Below, piece after piece: positions 33,528 to 44,045 of a stretch of DNA of 64,000 nucleotides. How positions within the stretch are numbered: position 1 is the stretch's first letter; the number at the start of each line of letters is the position of its first letter. The position numbers and the translations under genes were made by a program. Source of the stretch: Xanthostigma xanthostigma. Taxonomy: Eukaryota > Arthropoda > Insecta > Raphidioptera > Raphidiidae. Location of the stretch: the NCBI GenBank assembly GCA_963575645.1, contig OY754464.1, positions 4,650,001 to 4,714,000 on the forward strand. Reading direction: 5' to 3'. The notes below the pieces were generated by a model, which was not told the origin of the DNA, did not search any database, and saw only the letters and a program-made list of their open reading frames with translations.

Positions 33528-34097
33528 GACGTGATAACGTCTTATAAATTGATGAATCACCAATCTTATAAATTGATAAAACACCGGCTACATGCACGAA
33601 AAAGTGTAACGTTCGTAACGTTCCGCCTGACCCTGTGCGTACTTTTCTCGAAAACGGCCCTAACGATTTGGATGAAATTTACTGAAAAGGGATTTTGGGG
33701 GGCAAAAAATCGTTTTAGCTAGGTCTCATCTCTCGAAAAAATCGTTTTCTTACAAATTTTATCATTATAAAAATCAATTTTTTGACGTATGAAAATACTT
33801 AAATATTGTAACTAGGTTTTGGAATTTTATATACTTAAACAATAAAACAATTGTTTTCTAAATATTATGACAGCTAATCTTTGAGACTTAAAATAAATAC
33901 GAAAGAAAGAAAGTTAAAAAAACAATTATATTATATGGTGAGTAATTTAAATAAATAAAATTAACCTAAATTTGAAGCGAAAGATGCAATATCGTAGATT
34001 CGAATTATTATAATTATTATATAAATTTAGGTTATGTATTACGGAATACGTTATCACGTAAAACTATCGTCCGTAAACCGACTTTACAGACAACCAA
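33528..34097 (+). mobile_element. Helentron-like element (HINE), copy C
   Basis: Both diagnostic ends are present (GACGTGATAACGTC; ACGTTATCACGT, terminal hairpin, CAACCAA, T-run). The middle differs from A, B and D: after CCTGACCCTGTGCGTACTTT it runs into a CTCGAAAACGGCCCTAACGA sequence. Its right part, from GAAAGAAAGAAAGTTAAAAA at 33,901 onward, is shared with copy E, so C and E form a subfamily. The CGTAACG array is short. Confidence 0.75.
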
Positions 34098-34109
34098 TTT
34101 TTTTGTTCA

Positions 34110-34510
34110 GTCTGTTCATTTGATACAAATTTTGCAATTGATTTTAAATCAACTTCCCAACGGATTAGAGACTTATAACTTTAAACGTAGCTGAGAACTG
34201 GATTAGAATGCAATATTGACTCGTTTTCTTATCTGTTCTGTGTGTTCGGGTTCTGTACGCCGTACAAAACCCTATAACTATAAGATCACACTCTGTCTGT
34301 TCGGTACAAATTTTGCATTTGATTTTAAATCAATTTCCCAAAGGGTTAGAGTGTTGGTGACTTTTTAAACGTAGCGGAGAACTGGATTACAATGCAATAT
34401 TATCTGGTTTTCTTGTCTGCTCTATTTGTTATAGGATTCCGTACGAAACTCTATCGCTAAGATTTTATACCATCTTCCCGATGAGTTAGTTTGTAACTTT
34501 CAACTTAGCG
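34110..34510 (+). repeat. Diverged tandem repeat, period about 190
   Basis: Three units share TACAAATTTTGCA.TTGATT, TAAATCAA.TTCCCAA, AACGTAGC.GAGAACTGGA and AATGCAATATT. The linking text GGGTTCTGTACGCCGTACAAAACCC resembles LINE tails. Confidence 0.6.
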
Positions 34511-35638
34511 GAGAATATAATACTTGATTAGCTAATATTTACGATGTATACATAAATACAATTACTAGTGATATAATGAATATTTGCATTCGCGAATATT
34601 CGCATTTTTTGACATTCGCGTTCACAAAATTCCTAAAAAATATTAATTTCTTGGCATTTTTAAGAGAAAAGTGTTTTTCTTAAAAAAATAACGTAAGTTT
34701 TTTCGCTAATTATATATCTTTTCAGTATTTACTTTAACATTAGATTTTAAAGCTTTAGACTTAGTATTAATAATAATAAACCTAGTACCCAGAACCACGA
34801 CAAATGTGTCCGTTCAACGTGCGCTGCCAATCAGCTGTCAAACCTTGGGCGAATGACGCTCGATTTGAAAACTGAATATTCGCTTTTGGGAATATCGGTG
34901 ACAGATATTCTCATTCGTAAAGATTGATATTCGTTACATCACTGATATAGGTAGTGCTGTCAGCGCTCAGGACACCTGGCATCGTCGCGCTTAAAAAGAT
35001 ATAAGAAAAGCTAATGGTTTGTATAAAAGCTGAAATTGGACATAAGGTCAATTCATTGAATATAATTTATGAAAACAAAAATCAATTGGACCATAATTTT
35101 CATAGTTCTACTGACTACTGACTAGGTCGTTTTTTTTTGTAAAGGAGGCCCGATAGCTTTTTTTTTCGTAAACTATATTCAATAAATTAATCCTGTGCCA
35201 AAGTTCAACTTTTACAAATCACTAGTGTTTTTTATATTCTTTAAAGCTCGTCGACGTAATATGTACCAGATGTTGGCTGCAAATTGCAATATGTTTATTT
35301 CTATTGGAAAATGGGAATCAGCTTTCGCATTTATGAATTAAATAAAATTTTTATTTATTTAACAATTTGACTCTCTATTAAAACGCATCAGGAAGGCAGT
35401 GTTATCCGTAATACGATTCGTACTAGAGTTCTTTAATTCTTATAGACTGAAAAATCATAATATAAGTAATCTTTTCTATACATATCTTAAAATTATAATA
35501 TATATTATATATATATTATAATATAAAATGAAGCCCTTATATTCGTGACAGAATATTTTCTCTATATATTTACTCTCAGGTTTTTGTTTTAAAACTATTT
35601 GTAAAATAATAAAGATTAATTTTTGTATTCATTTAAAT
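34511..35638. other. Spacer
   Basis: AT-rich with GAATATTCGC words near 34,580-34,610 and an AT palindrome at about 35,485-35,525. No gene seen. Confidence 0.4.
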
Positions 35639-35908
35639 CAGGGGCGGGCCACATTGCTGATGAAAATATGATCGTGGGCCAAAAATTTGGAGACCAAAAA
35701 AAAAGTCCATTCATTTCCGCAACAAAAATTTTGAAGAGCAAAAAAAAGGTCCTTCCAACGAAAAAGTCTTTTTTCGTCTGTCCTTCTAAAATTTTTTTTA
35801 TGCGCCAAATTATATTTTCGCTCTTATATTTATAAAATGCTTCGCGGGCCGGACAAAAGTCTACTGCGGGCCGGATCCGGCCCGCGGGCCGCCATTTGCC
35901 CAGGCCTG
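35639..35908. mobile_element. hAT MITE (270 bp) with perfect 8-bp duplication
   Basis: Begins CAGGGGCGGGCCACATTG and ends CGCCATTTGCCCAGGCCTG. GGGCC words repeat at both ends. The flanks carry ATTTAAAT at 35,631-35,638 and 35,909-35,916. Confidence 0.88.
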
Positions 35909-35916
35909 ATTTAAAT

Positions 35917-37296
35917 TATAATAATTCAACAATTTACATCCTAAATACTATCTATAATCTCAAAAGATTAGCTTTTACAAAAATCTTACAATTTCTGACC
36001 ACAATCTTTTGCACTAATATAATAAAATCCATTCACATAAATATGTCTGCATATTTGCATAAACATCCAGTTCGTGAATTGATTTATCATTTAACAGTTT
36101 AGCACGGCGTATTGTTGTCACTAAACTCTACTCTTTTTACTAGGTTTGAACAAAATTCAGTAAACTGACAGTACAGTTATATTATGATATTAATATTAAG
36201 GACAGGCCTTTGACTATTTAATATAGAAATGGACCAACAATACTAACTTTACACTTAAGACCTCTAGCGACACGATGTTCCAGTTGCAGTCAAACTGAGA
36301 ACTAAAACTTTTAAATATAAGGGCGTCGCTATGGGAACGCCATGTAAACTGAGATTGGTAATTGTAGTCTGTTTGTTTAAAATTTTAAACGTCAAGTTAT
36401 TGTCATTCTTGACAGATGCCATTTTTAAAATCAGTGTCAAAAAAAATGTAATAATGAAAACTGATGTTAATTTTATATAGGTACCATAAAATTCAGTTTG
36501 TAAACTATTATATAAATAGCATAACATAAAATGTATGTGAGAATTATTTATTTATCAAATATGACGTACAATAAGTATATAAATAATTAATTTGTTTGCA
36601 CTGACAGCGGAACGTCAAATTATGGCGCCAATGGTCTTTATTTTACTTAATTCGCCACCAGCGCAACAGCCCGGAACACATCAAGCATTTCAAGATTGCT
36701 TAGTTTTGCCCATGTTTTCATTAAAAAACTTCATAAAATTATAACTATTTGTAGTGCTTTTAATAAACATTGCTCACTAACATACGGAAAATTTGAGGTT
36801 AAAGTTTCCCTTATAGTGCTCATCACAAACGCTCGCATCGAAAAATTTGTAACTCCGCCCATAACTCCCGCTTCTTTGAAACGCTAGGTGGCGCCCAATG
36901 TTGAAAGCCGGTGATTATTTTACATTACTATTACGAGACAAGGAGATAAAACTAACTGTTCATTTCTGTTAAATAGTCAAAGGAACAGACATTGAAAAAG
37001 GTCTTTTTAAAAATTGGTATAAATATTTCTGTAAGATAAGTTTGTTTAAAGATCGTATTTATTTTGTCTATTGCAGTGCATAAATATACCTACTTATGTT
37101 TCATAATATTGCAATAAACAACATAGCTTCTGTTTATTTCTTCAAGCCTAATATTTTACGTAAAAAAAGGTATTTTTGTTCAAATCGATATCCGTAACAC
37201 GTAAATTGGGTAAATTATAATTTGTAAAAAATGGCAATTTTCAAATCTAATTTACTGTAATTAAGTAACCATGGATGTGATTCATAATTAAATCCC
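35917..37296. other. Spacer with a possible old repeat
   Basis: 36,370-36,520 shares TTGACAGATGCCATTTT with 4,504. 36,600-36,900 is GC-balanced (GGCGCCAATGG; GGTGGCGCCCAATG) but shows no long frame. No gene assigned. Confidence 0.35.
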
Positions 37297-37326
37297 CCAA
37301 ACTACAGGGGGGGGGCTGTAGTTTGG
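37297..37326. repeat. Hairpin with an eight-G loop
   Basis: CCAAACTACAG and CTGTAGTTTGG pair perfectly around GGGGGGGG. Confidence 0.75.
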
Positions 37327-37339
37327 AAACTACGGCCAA

Positions 37340-37795
37340 ACGGTAAAACTATAAACGCAAATAACTTCTAAACCAAAAAACATACAGACGTTTGTTTCTG
37401 CTCGTTGGATTCGGCGTGTTTTTTTCTATAAGCACGTTGATTTTGTCAAAGTTCCGAAAGATTTCGATTTTCGTCAAAAATCGCATTTTTTTAAAAGGGA
37501 ATGCCTTGAAAAAATAGCAAAAATCGAATTCTTTAATATACATTTGAAATTGAGAATGCTTACGGAAAAAAAACACGCTGAATTCAATGAGCGTAAGCAA
37601 ACGTCTGCATCTTTTTAAGTTTGGAAACTACGGCCATTCGGAGGTTTTATATGACTATCTGTAAACTATAAACGCAAATAACTTCTAAACCAAAAGACAA
37701 ACAGACGTTTGTTTGTGCTCATTGAATTCAGCGTGTTTTTTTTCTAATGTTCTGAAAGATTTCGGTTTTCGTCAAAAATGAGTTTATAGAAATAA
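37340..37795. repeat. Tandem repeat, period about 317, with internal dyad
   Basis: AACTATAAACGCAAATAACT at about 37,348 recurs at about 37,665. Within one unit CAGACGTTTG...GATTC.GCGTGTTTTTTTCT faces its reverse complement (AAAAACACGCTGAATTCAAT...CAAACGTCTG). The same unit in opposite orientation lies at 56,960-57,330. The 83-codon minus-strand frame is a shadow. Confidence 0.7.
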
Positions 37796-37866
37796 ACACG
37801 TGGGTCATTTAAAAAGCCTGCGTGGGTCAGTGTCTGACCCGCGAGTCATAGGTTCGCCAACACTGT
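37785..37866. mobile_element. hAT-like terminal sequence (right end)
   Basis: CACGTGGGTCATTTAAAAAG, then GGTCAGTGTCTGACCCGCGA, GTCATAGGTTCGCCAACACTG. The mirror-image left end is at 55,962-56,046 (TGGCGAACCTATGACTCGCG, GGTCAGATACTGACC). Both ends directly adjoin the 317-bp tandem units, suggesting one hAT family that carries them. Confidence 0.6.
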
Positions 37867-38454
37867 AGCTAGGAGATACATGTGGTTGACACTGCAGAAC
37901 ACCCATTTAAAATGTTCACACGCCGCCACTGGTCAAGATTGTTAACTGACACTGGTTCACAGTTATTAAATACATCTTCAAATAAAAACAGATTCCAAAT
38001 CGAAATGAAACACCATAAAATAATAGCGAGCATATTTTCATAAAATATACTACTATATAGAATATAGATTATTATAGCTTGACAATTTGTTTTCTAATAT
38101 ATAGTTCTTTTGGTTTCCGGCGTTAGAATGTTGATATAACTATCAATCTGGGAATTTTAGCAGATTACATTCGTCATAATATTACAAATCTTATCTTTAT
38201 TATATAAATACATATTTATTCAGTGATTATTTAATTTTAAATCGCAAGTCATTTTTTTCTGTCGTGCTTCTTCAGTTGTATATATATTTATTGAAAGAGA
38301 GACTTGATAATTCAACTGACTATGAAGATTAAGCACCCTTGGCTAACGTGTTTTACCTCCCCCGAATTTTTTTTCAAGAAAATTTACTAAAAGTCAGAAG
38401 TGTTTTTGCTTTAGTTTGTTTAGTAGTTTCCTTTTTCTGCTCACTTTAATAATT
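37867..38454. other. Spacer
   Basis: CACCCATTTAAAATGTTCAC near 37,903 matches 23,449. Otherwise AT-rich without features. Confidence 0.4.
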
Positions 38455-38465
38455 TCTCAAAAAAT

Positions 38466-38705
38466 AGCACTAGACTCGCATTCTGAAGGTACCGGGTTCA
38501 AATCCCGGCGGGGGCAGATGTGACTAAGACTTTTTCCTACTGCCTCTCGTCGAGAAACGTTAATTCCTGTACCGGCCATCTTGTCGATGTTTTCCATGGT
38601 TTCCCTCAACAATTCCAGATAAATATCGAGGAAATAACGGGAAGTGTTGTAAAAAAAATAGTAATGGTGCGAATAGCTTCTGTTATGAAACTTGTTCTTT
38701 GTATC
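38466..38705 (+). mobile_element. 5'-truncated tRNA-derived SINE
   Basis: Starts inside a tRNA-like head (AGCACTAGACTCGCATTCTG, GGTACCGGGTTCAAATCCC, a good B box) and continues into a body with ACCGGCCATCTTGTCGATG, CCATGGTTTCCCTCAAC and CCAGATAAATATCGAGGAAA. The layout matches arthropod V-SINE-like elements from memory. The A box is cut off. Frames on both strands here are shadows. Confidence 0.65.
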
Positions 38706-38869
38706 GAAATTGAATAAACTAGAGTGACCTGTGCGAATTATTCGCACTAAATAAGTATAATAATTATCACTTTACAAAATTATTTTTTAAATATGATTGC
38801 AGGTATTCAATTCGTTTCTAATTTTGCACACTGCTTATAACTTTCTTCTTTTTGTTGCATTACAATATG

Positions 38870-39170
38870 AAGCTCAGATGACAGATCGAAGAAATATTTT
38901 ACTAAAATTGTCATATAGAGGCGCAAGTAGCAAAAGCGTTGAGCTAAGCCGTCAGATGGCATCATGCAGCATTGCTGTGACGTTGTTCAGCGTTGCTCGC
39001 TGTTTCAAAATTAAAGCCGTCAGATGGCAGTATGCAGTATTGTGTCTGTACTCTGTTGTATTACAATATGAAGGTCAGATGACAGATCGAAGTGTTGACG
39101 TTGTTTCCAAATTAAAGCCGTCAGATGGCAGACGTTGTTCAGCGTTGCTGTTAATTAATTTACAAAAACA
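38870..39170 (+). repeat. Imperfect tandem repeat
   Basis: ACAATATGAAG.TCAGATGAC, AGATCGAAG and AAGCCGTCAGATGGCA recur two to three times with CAGCGTTGCT words between. The 127-codon frame across it is periodic and not believed to be a gene. Confidence 0.6.
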
Positions 39171-39299
39171 AAAGCAATAATAAATTTTTTAGTTGTCGAT
39201 GTCAGTAGAGCAAGCAATTATCTGTAAAATGATATATAATTTATGTGGAAAAATAGTGTTTTTTCTAAAAAAGGGAGGCAAACATCTTTAACCCTAACG

Positions 39300-39484
39300 T
39301 ATTAATATATATGATTTGGGTAGATGGTGGAAGTACAGTAATTTTATGGTGGAAGTACGGGTATATAAAAAGATTTTTGTTCAAAACGGACTACTGTTGT
39401 CGCCGCCGACGCAAGATTAATACGGGGGAACCAACAGCTCAACTGATGTTGTCGTTGGTCATCTCAATCGCGGGTAGCGACTAG
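39300..39484 (+). mobile_element. Helitron fragment ending in CTAG
   Basis: TATTAATATATATGATTTGG near the start; TTGTCGTTGGTCATCTCAAT, CGCGGGTAGCGACTAG at the end. It is related to the 3' end at 62,640-62,673 (TTTCATCTCAACCGCGAGCGGCTAG). Confidence 0.6.
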
Positions 39485-39794
39485 TAAAATATTAAATTGC
39501 TATAGACTTAAACAACCCTACTTGCTAATGGCCTTAAAAAGAAAGGTTACTCGGCGACAAATTGAAGAAAAGCAATATGTTGATATCAGACATACATTTT
39601 TATATAATCACAGCTCATCCTAAATGAAAGCTATAAACCTGCACGCTACAATCATGGTCACCCCTTAATGGTCGTTCAAGCCGCTATTCTGAACCGCACC
39701 CTTGTAACTATTCAGTATTTAGAGGAAGCGTGTTTTATATTCTGTATTGTTTCGCGTGGTTTGCGACGGTCACCGAGTTCTGTCACACAACACC

Positions 39795-39974
39795 ATGCGA
39801 CGCTTTTGACCTCAGTTGTCGGACGTCTACAATCATCATCACTAGTTTATCGGATATCATTGCACCGTCCACATTGCCGTCTGCCACAAACTGTAGTAAA
39901 GACCGCGCACACTTGTCAAGCATGAATCTGCACGACCAGCGCAGCAGGGAGCAGAAAAGCCTGTTCGTGAAGGT
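39795..39974 (+). CDS. Possible exon in a GC-balanced island
   Basis: 39,660-40,110 is GC-balanced, unlike its surroundings. A frame runs through CDAFDLSCRTSTIIITSLSD and CSKDRAHLSSMNLHDQRS to SLFVK, where GTGAAG meets a GTATAC donor-like site. A start at ATGAATCTGCACG (about 39,922) with an upstream UTR is an alternative. Acceptor-like TTTTGACCTCAG sits at about 39,812. Opposed frames of similar length exist, so support is weak. No domain recognised. Confidence 0.2.
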
Positions 39975-40104
39975 ATACGCGTGAGATTTAACGGAGTAGC
40001 GCACATTAGACCAGCAACGACCGTCAGTTGGTTGTTTGCTTGATCTAGTGTGCTAGTGATGTGTCGTTTTCGTTGATTAATTCGCACTGATAAAACTACT
40101 TGCT

Positions 40105-40255
40105 TTCTAAACATGATTCAGTGATTTTTCACTAATTACAAGTGCATATTCACTATTTGTCAATTCTAGAATCGTACCACGCAGAATTAGTGAATACTCA
40201 CAATCTGAATTAGTGAATATAAAAATTCACTAATTATATAAGAGACCATTAAATG
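40105..40255. repeat. Cluster of CACTAATT/AATTAGTG motifs, left
   Basis: TTCACTAATTAC, GAATTAGTGAATA (twice) and TTCACTAATTATA within about 130 bases, in both orientations. A matching cluster lies at 41,590-41,800 on the other side of the palindrome. Confidence 0.65.
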
Positions 40256-40499
40256 TCATCTGACATCAACAATTTTTTGATGACAGATTTTTTTCAAATC
40301 TTTATTCATTCGTTACTTTCAATTGTTAGTTATGATCCTATGTCATTGACTATAATTTAAGATCGGTAAAAAAGAATAGTATACACGCAATGTTTTACTC
40401 TAAATCTATGAAAATATAATTAAAATAATCTAGTAAACTTACCTGATAAATTATATTACTTGTTTGTTTATTGGTTTATAAGGAACTTGCTATATAATA

Positions 40500-41491
40500 G
40501 TGCAGGGCATAGTGGCGCATTCGTTTGCAAAATTCGTTTGGTTCGTAAATTTTTTTTTTAATGTCCAGGAGGCTCTCCTGATTATAACAGTGTAACATGA
40601 CACTCAATATCTGTTGCCGTTATTGTTTAAACAACGAAAAATTGAAAATATTGCAAAATAATTTTTTTTGCAATAAATAATTTTTTTATATATTTTTCAG
40701 ACTATTTTGAATCGAAAAAGTCCTTACACTCATTATCGTATCTTCAACCGGTGAATTTTTATGAATTTTTAAAAATTAAAAATCGTTGTAAATCGTGATT
40801 TTCTTGAATTAAATAGTACACCTGAAAAAAAAATACCGTGATTTCTATTTTTTTATTAAATATTTAAACTTTAATAAAAAAAAATGGCGTAATCAGATTT
40901 CAAATATTTTATTAATTATTATGTTTATTATTCATAATAACAATATGCAATAATTTGTCGAAGCGTACCATCTGCCTCTCTCTTACTAATGTCATACATA
41001 GGACTGGGAGTGAGATGACAATACTACTATCCTTAAAGTGCATGCGCGTAAAGAGCATATTGTTATTATGAATAATAAACATAATAATTAATAAAATATT
41101 TGAAATCTGATTACGCCATTTTTTTTATTAAAGTTTGAATATTTAATAAAAAAAATAGAAATCACGGTATTTTTTTTTCAGGTGTACTATTTAATTCAAG
41201 AAAATCACGATTTACAACGATTTTTAATTTTTAAAAATTCATAAAAATTCACCGGTTGAAGATACGATAATGAGTGTAAGGACTTTTTCGATTCAAAATA
41301 GTCTGAAAAATATATAAAAAAATTATTTATTGCAAAAAAAATTATTTTGCAATATTTTCAATTTTTCGTTGTTTAAACAATAACGGCAACAGATATTGAG
41401 TGTCATGTTACACTGTTATAATCAGGAGAGCCTCCTGGACATTTAAAAAAAAAATTTACGAACCAAACGAATGCGCCACTATGCCCTGCAC
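40500..41491. mobile_element. Near-perfect palindrome, 992 bp
   Basis: The left arm 40,500-40,947 and right arm 41,055-41,491 are reverse complements with only small differences (the left arm has an extra copy of a CAAAATTCGTTTG-like word). Ends GTGCAGGGCATAGTGGCGCA and TGCGCCACTATGCCCTGCAC are bordered by TA on both sides. The 107-base spacer is unique and GC-richer. A foldback transposon with a TA target is the simplest reading. No protein is encoded. Confidence 0.88.
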
Positions 41492-41589
41492 TAATAGGAC
41501 GATCTACATTCGACATGAATCTATATAGTATCTATAGTAACTGTATGGAGGCGCCACAAGCGGCACGTATAAAATCAGGGGTATCACTA

Positions 41590-41805
41590 TTCTGACAGTG
41601 AATTTTACTTGAATTCACTATTCCGGAAGTGAATCAGAAGTCACTATTTCAAATTAGTGACATTTTCACCATTTCAGTTTTAGAGAGTAAATTTATCGGT
41701 GAAAACTCACTAATTTGTTGTGAAAATCACTGATTATCAAGTGAATACATTCACTTACGCAATTAGTGAACATTTCACTAATTCATGTTCAGAGAGAGAA
41801 AACCG
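41590..41805. repeat. Cluster of CACTAATT/AATTAGTG motifs, right
   Basis: At least ten TTCACTA, AATTAGTGA and AAGTGAATT words in both orientations, continuing the pattern seen at 40,105-40,255. If the 992-bp palindrome is removed the two clusters form one tract of roughly 0.6 kb. Confidence 0.65.
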
Positions 41806-42648
41806 CACAATGTCAGCACCGCACATTACGATACCTGCACTAAAATTTGTTGGTTTGTGCGTGTTTATGCTGGTTTAGTGTGCGGGGTCTCTAATTCATT
41901 TATTTTCAAAAAAATATACTTCGTGCGTCCAGCAAAGTATGTACTTGTATTCTGTGCTTAATGGGAGTGCTATTGCGATAAAAATACACGCGTTTGTTTT
42001 GTAGTTGTGAACATTTCCAATTCGTTATTTATTCATAAACGATGAGTTGGCTCTATAAAAACGTAAGTGCCAAATGCACCTTTTCATTATTTAAACGATA
42101 GCCGCAAATAGGGACTTTAATGTACATTATATAAAAACTTAAATACTCATTACATAATTCCCAACTAATAACTTTCCAATAACTAACAGTTTACTCGGTG
42201 TACTGCAGATGCCTAATTATTTTACCGATAAAATGCAATAGCTATTGTAAAACGTGGAAGTATACGAAAAGCGCATCAGTATACATAAGTGCCGTATTTA
42301 GTTTATGCTGATTTATTCCAAGAGAAAAAGAGCATCTCAATTTCCATTTTATTAAACGTTCGGAAAAAAATACTGACAAAATAGTTGTACTACCTAATTA
42401 CAATAATTAATATACACAAACACGCCATTCTAGAATTCACTTACACAGTGGCGCCAACTGTATAATAAATTATGAAAGTTCAAGTCGACGTTGCTACCCG
42501 TCTTCTTTTGGAAACGACTGTGCCGTACAATGCTTTTTCAAAGCACTTGTTCTTAACATTGGCATATGACATGTTAGTCCAGTGCTTCCCAGTGTTTCCC
42601 CTTGCCCCACTTCCTCCCGCTGTACCAATGTAAGTGCCTTAACATTCA
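41806..42648. other. Spacer
   Basis: No feature recognised beyond a weak GCACTAAAA/TTTAGTGTGC pairing near 41,840-41,883. No gene seen. Confidence 0.4.
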
Positions 42649-42922
42649 GAACCCAAAGAAATGGTGAGACCTCTGGTGAGAAATGCGCCGAACTGTCCTA
42701 AGGGGGGTTTTTGACAGGTAAACTATGGAGACATAAGGTAAACATTGATTTAGAAAAGCATGATGGAGGCTAGACCTTAGCTTCCATTATGACGTGTTTC
42801 TAAATCAATGTGTACCTTATGCCTCCATCATGCTTTTCTAAATCAATGTTGACCTGTCAAAAACCCCCCTTAGGACAGTTCGGCGCATTTCTCACCAGAG
42901 GTCTCACCATTCCTTTGGGTTC
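42649..42922. mobile_element. Nested foldback MITE
   Basis: The outer arms (42,649-42,719: GAACCCAAAGAAATGGTGAG, TCTGGTGAGAAATGCGCC, GGGGGGTTTTTGACAGGT) mirror 42,853-42,922. An inner 30-base arm (42,741-42,770, AACATTGATTTAGAAAAGCA...) is a perfect mirror of 42,821-42,850. The loop contains a third, weaker pairing. Confidence 0.85.
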
Positions 42923-43073
42923 CGAATAAAAAACAGTATATTATTACCGAATATTAACATTTTTAAGAACGATACCCTGTGCAGTTTTCGCTTTATGGAC
43001 GGTTGGCAGGATTTTGCACTACGACCACAATTTTTGGATTATTTTATTATTAATTTTTCTTTTTAACTTCTAG

Positions 43074-43105
43074 GTTTCGGAAGTCCAGAGCCGCTTCAAA
43101 ACTAT
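43074..43105 (+). CDS. Candidate 32-nt microexon
   Basis: A strong pyrimidine tract and acceptor (TTTTTCTTTTTAACTTCTAG) precede 32 bases (GTTTCGGAAGTCC...AAAACTAT) followed directly by GTGAGT, an optimal donor. All three frames are open (VSEVQSRFKT, FRKSRAASKL, FGSPEPLQNY). 32 bases is in the known microexon size range. The host gene cannot be named and the flanking DNA is repeat-rich, as large introns often are. It may also be a chance pairing of good splice signals. Confidence 0.3.
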
Positions 43106-43149
43106 GTGAGTTAAAATTATAACTGTACATTTTAGTTTAATGGGGGATC

Positions 43150-43267
43150 ATTCGTAAAGTGTACGCTTTAAAGCAGTGAAAGAATTCTTCAAATTAGTTT
43201 AATAGTTCCTGAGATTATCCATGACGACAAACATACAAACTTTTCCCCTTTATAACGTTGGTATAGA
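43150..43267 (-). mobile_element. Helitron 5' fragment, minus orientation
   Basis: On the minus strand: TCTATACCAACGTTATAAAG, then TTTGTATGTTTGTCGTCATG and ATAATCTCAGGAACTATT, matching the starts at 46.4 and 53.7 kb. Confidence 0.65.
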
Positions 43268-43641
43268 TTTGCTGTAGTTTACTATTGTGGAATAATTTCC
43301 AAACAGTTATTAAGTTTTGTTACGTGTTACGTATATTATAGATTCTAAGTTAGAATTAGACAAAGTATTGAAGAAATGTCCACCATTTGCTTGGTTTGGA
43401 AGTTTTATGACTTTTTAATGACTTGTCCTGTATAGCAGATTGAATGTACAAAATAAAGATGAAATGATAAGTTGGTAACATTGAATTCGTGTTTTGTTTT
43501 ACATTCCGTCTAATGGACAAATGAATCGATGTTGTAAAAAATAAATTATAAATCCTTGCCCCGCGGTTTCGCTGACGTTAATGTTATTTTTTGACTACTG
43601 TTTAGCGATATCCAGTAAAAGCGCGATAATTTATTACTACA

Positions 43642-43690
43642 CTAGCGGTTCGGTCCGGCTTCGCCTGGATTTGTAGATTGCCTATTAAAG
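43642..43690 (-). mobile_element. Lep1-type Helitron 3' end fragment
   Basis: On the minus strand CAATCTACAAATCCAGGCGA, AGCCGGACCGAACCGCTAG. Confidence 0.7.
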
Positions 43691-43984
43691 ATAAACATAT
43701 TTTGCTGCATCGGACTTCCTTATAGAATAAAGAGCCGTATTTGCAGGCGTTGTCATATATTTATTAATAATAGCCGTTGCCGCGAGGTGGCGCTGCTATC
43801 ACTACCTGGGAAAACTTCGGTTCTTTCCATCTGTGTGCATTACCCAGTAGCTGACGCCATATTGTTTTATGCGACAGATATCGGTCCACCACTATGAAAT
43901 ATTGTTTACATACGTCTTACAATTAAGGTTATTCTCTTAAGTTTTTTCTAAAATAATATAAATAAATGCAAATATCTCTCAACT

Positions 43985-44045
43985 AGAAGTGATACAGGGT
44001 TGCGGATTGTCGGAATCAATCCAGCTTGACTTTTTCTATAAGTTC
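43985..44045. repeat. Fragment of the 317-bp or 'ataacttctaaac' repeat family
   Basis: GGGTTGCGGATTGTCGGAAT, CAATCCAGCTTGACTTTTTC, TATAAG matches modules at 26.2-26.7 kb. Confidence 0.45.

Noticed and set aside
38797-39180. 127-codon frame
   Set aside because: Internal periodicity shows it is a tandem repeat, not a gene.
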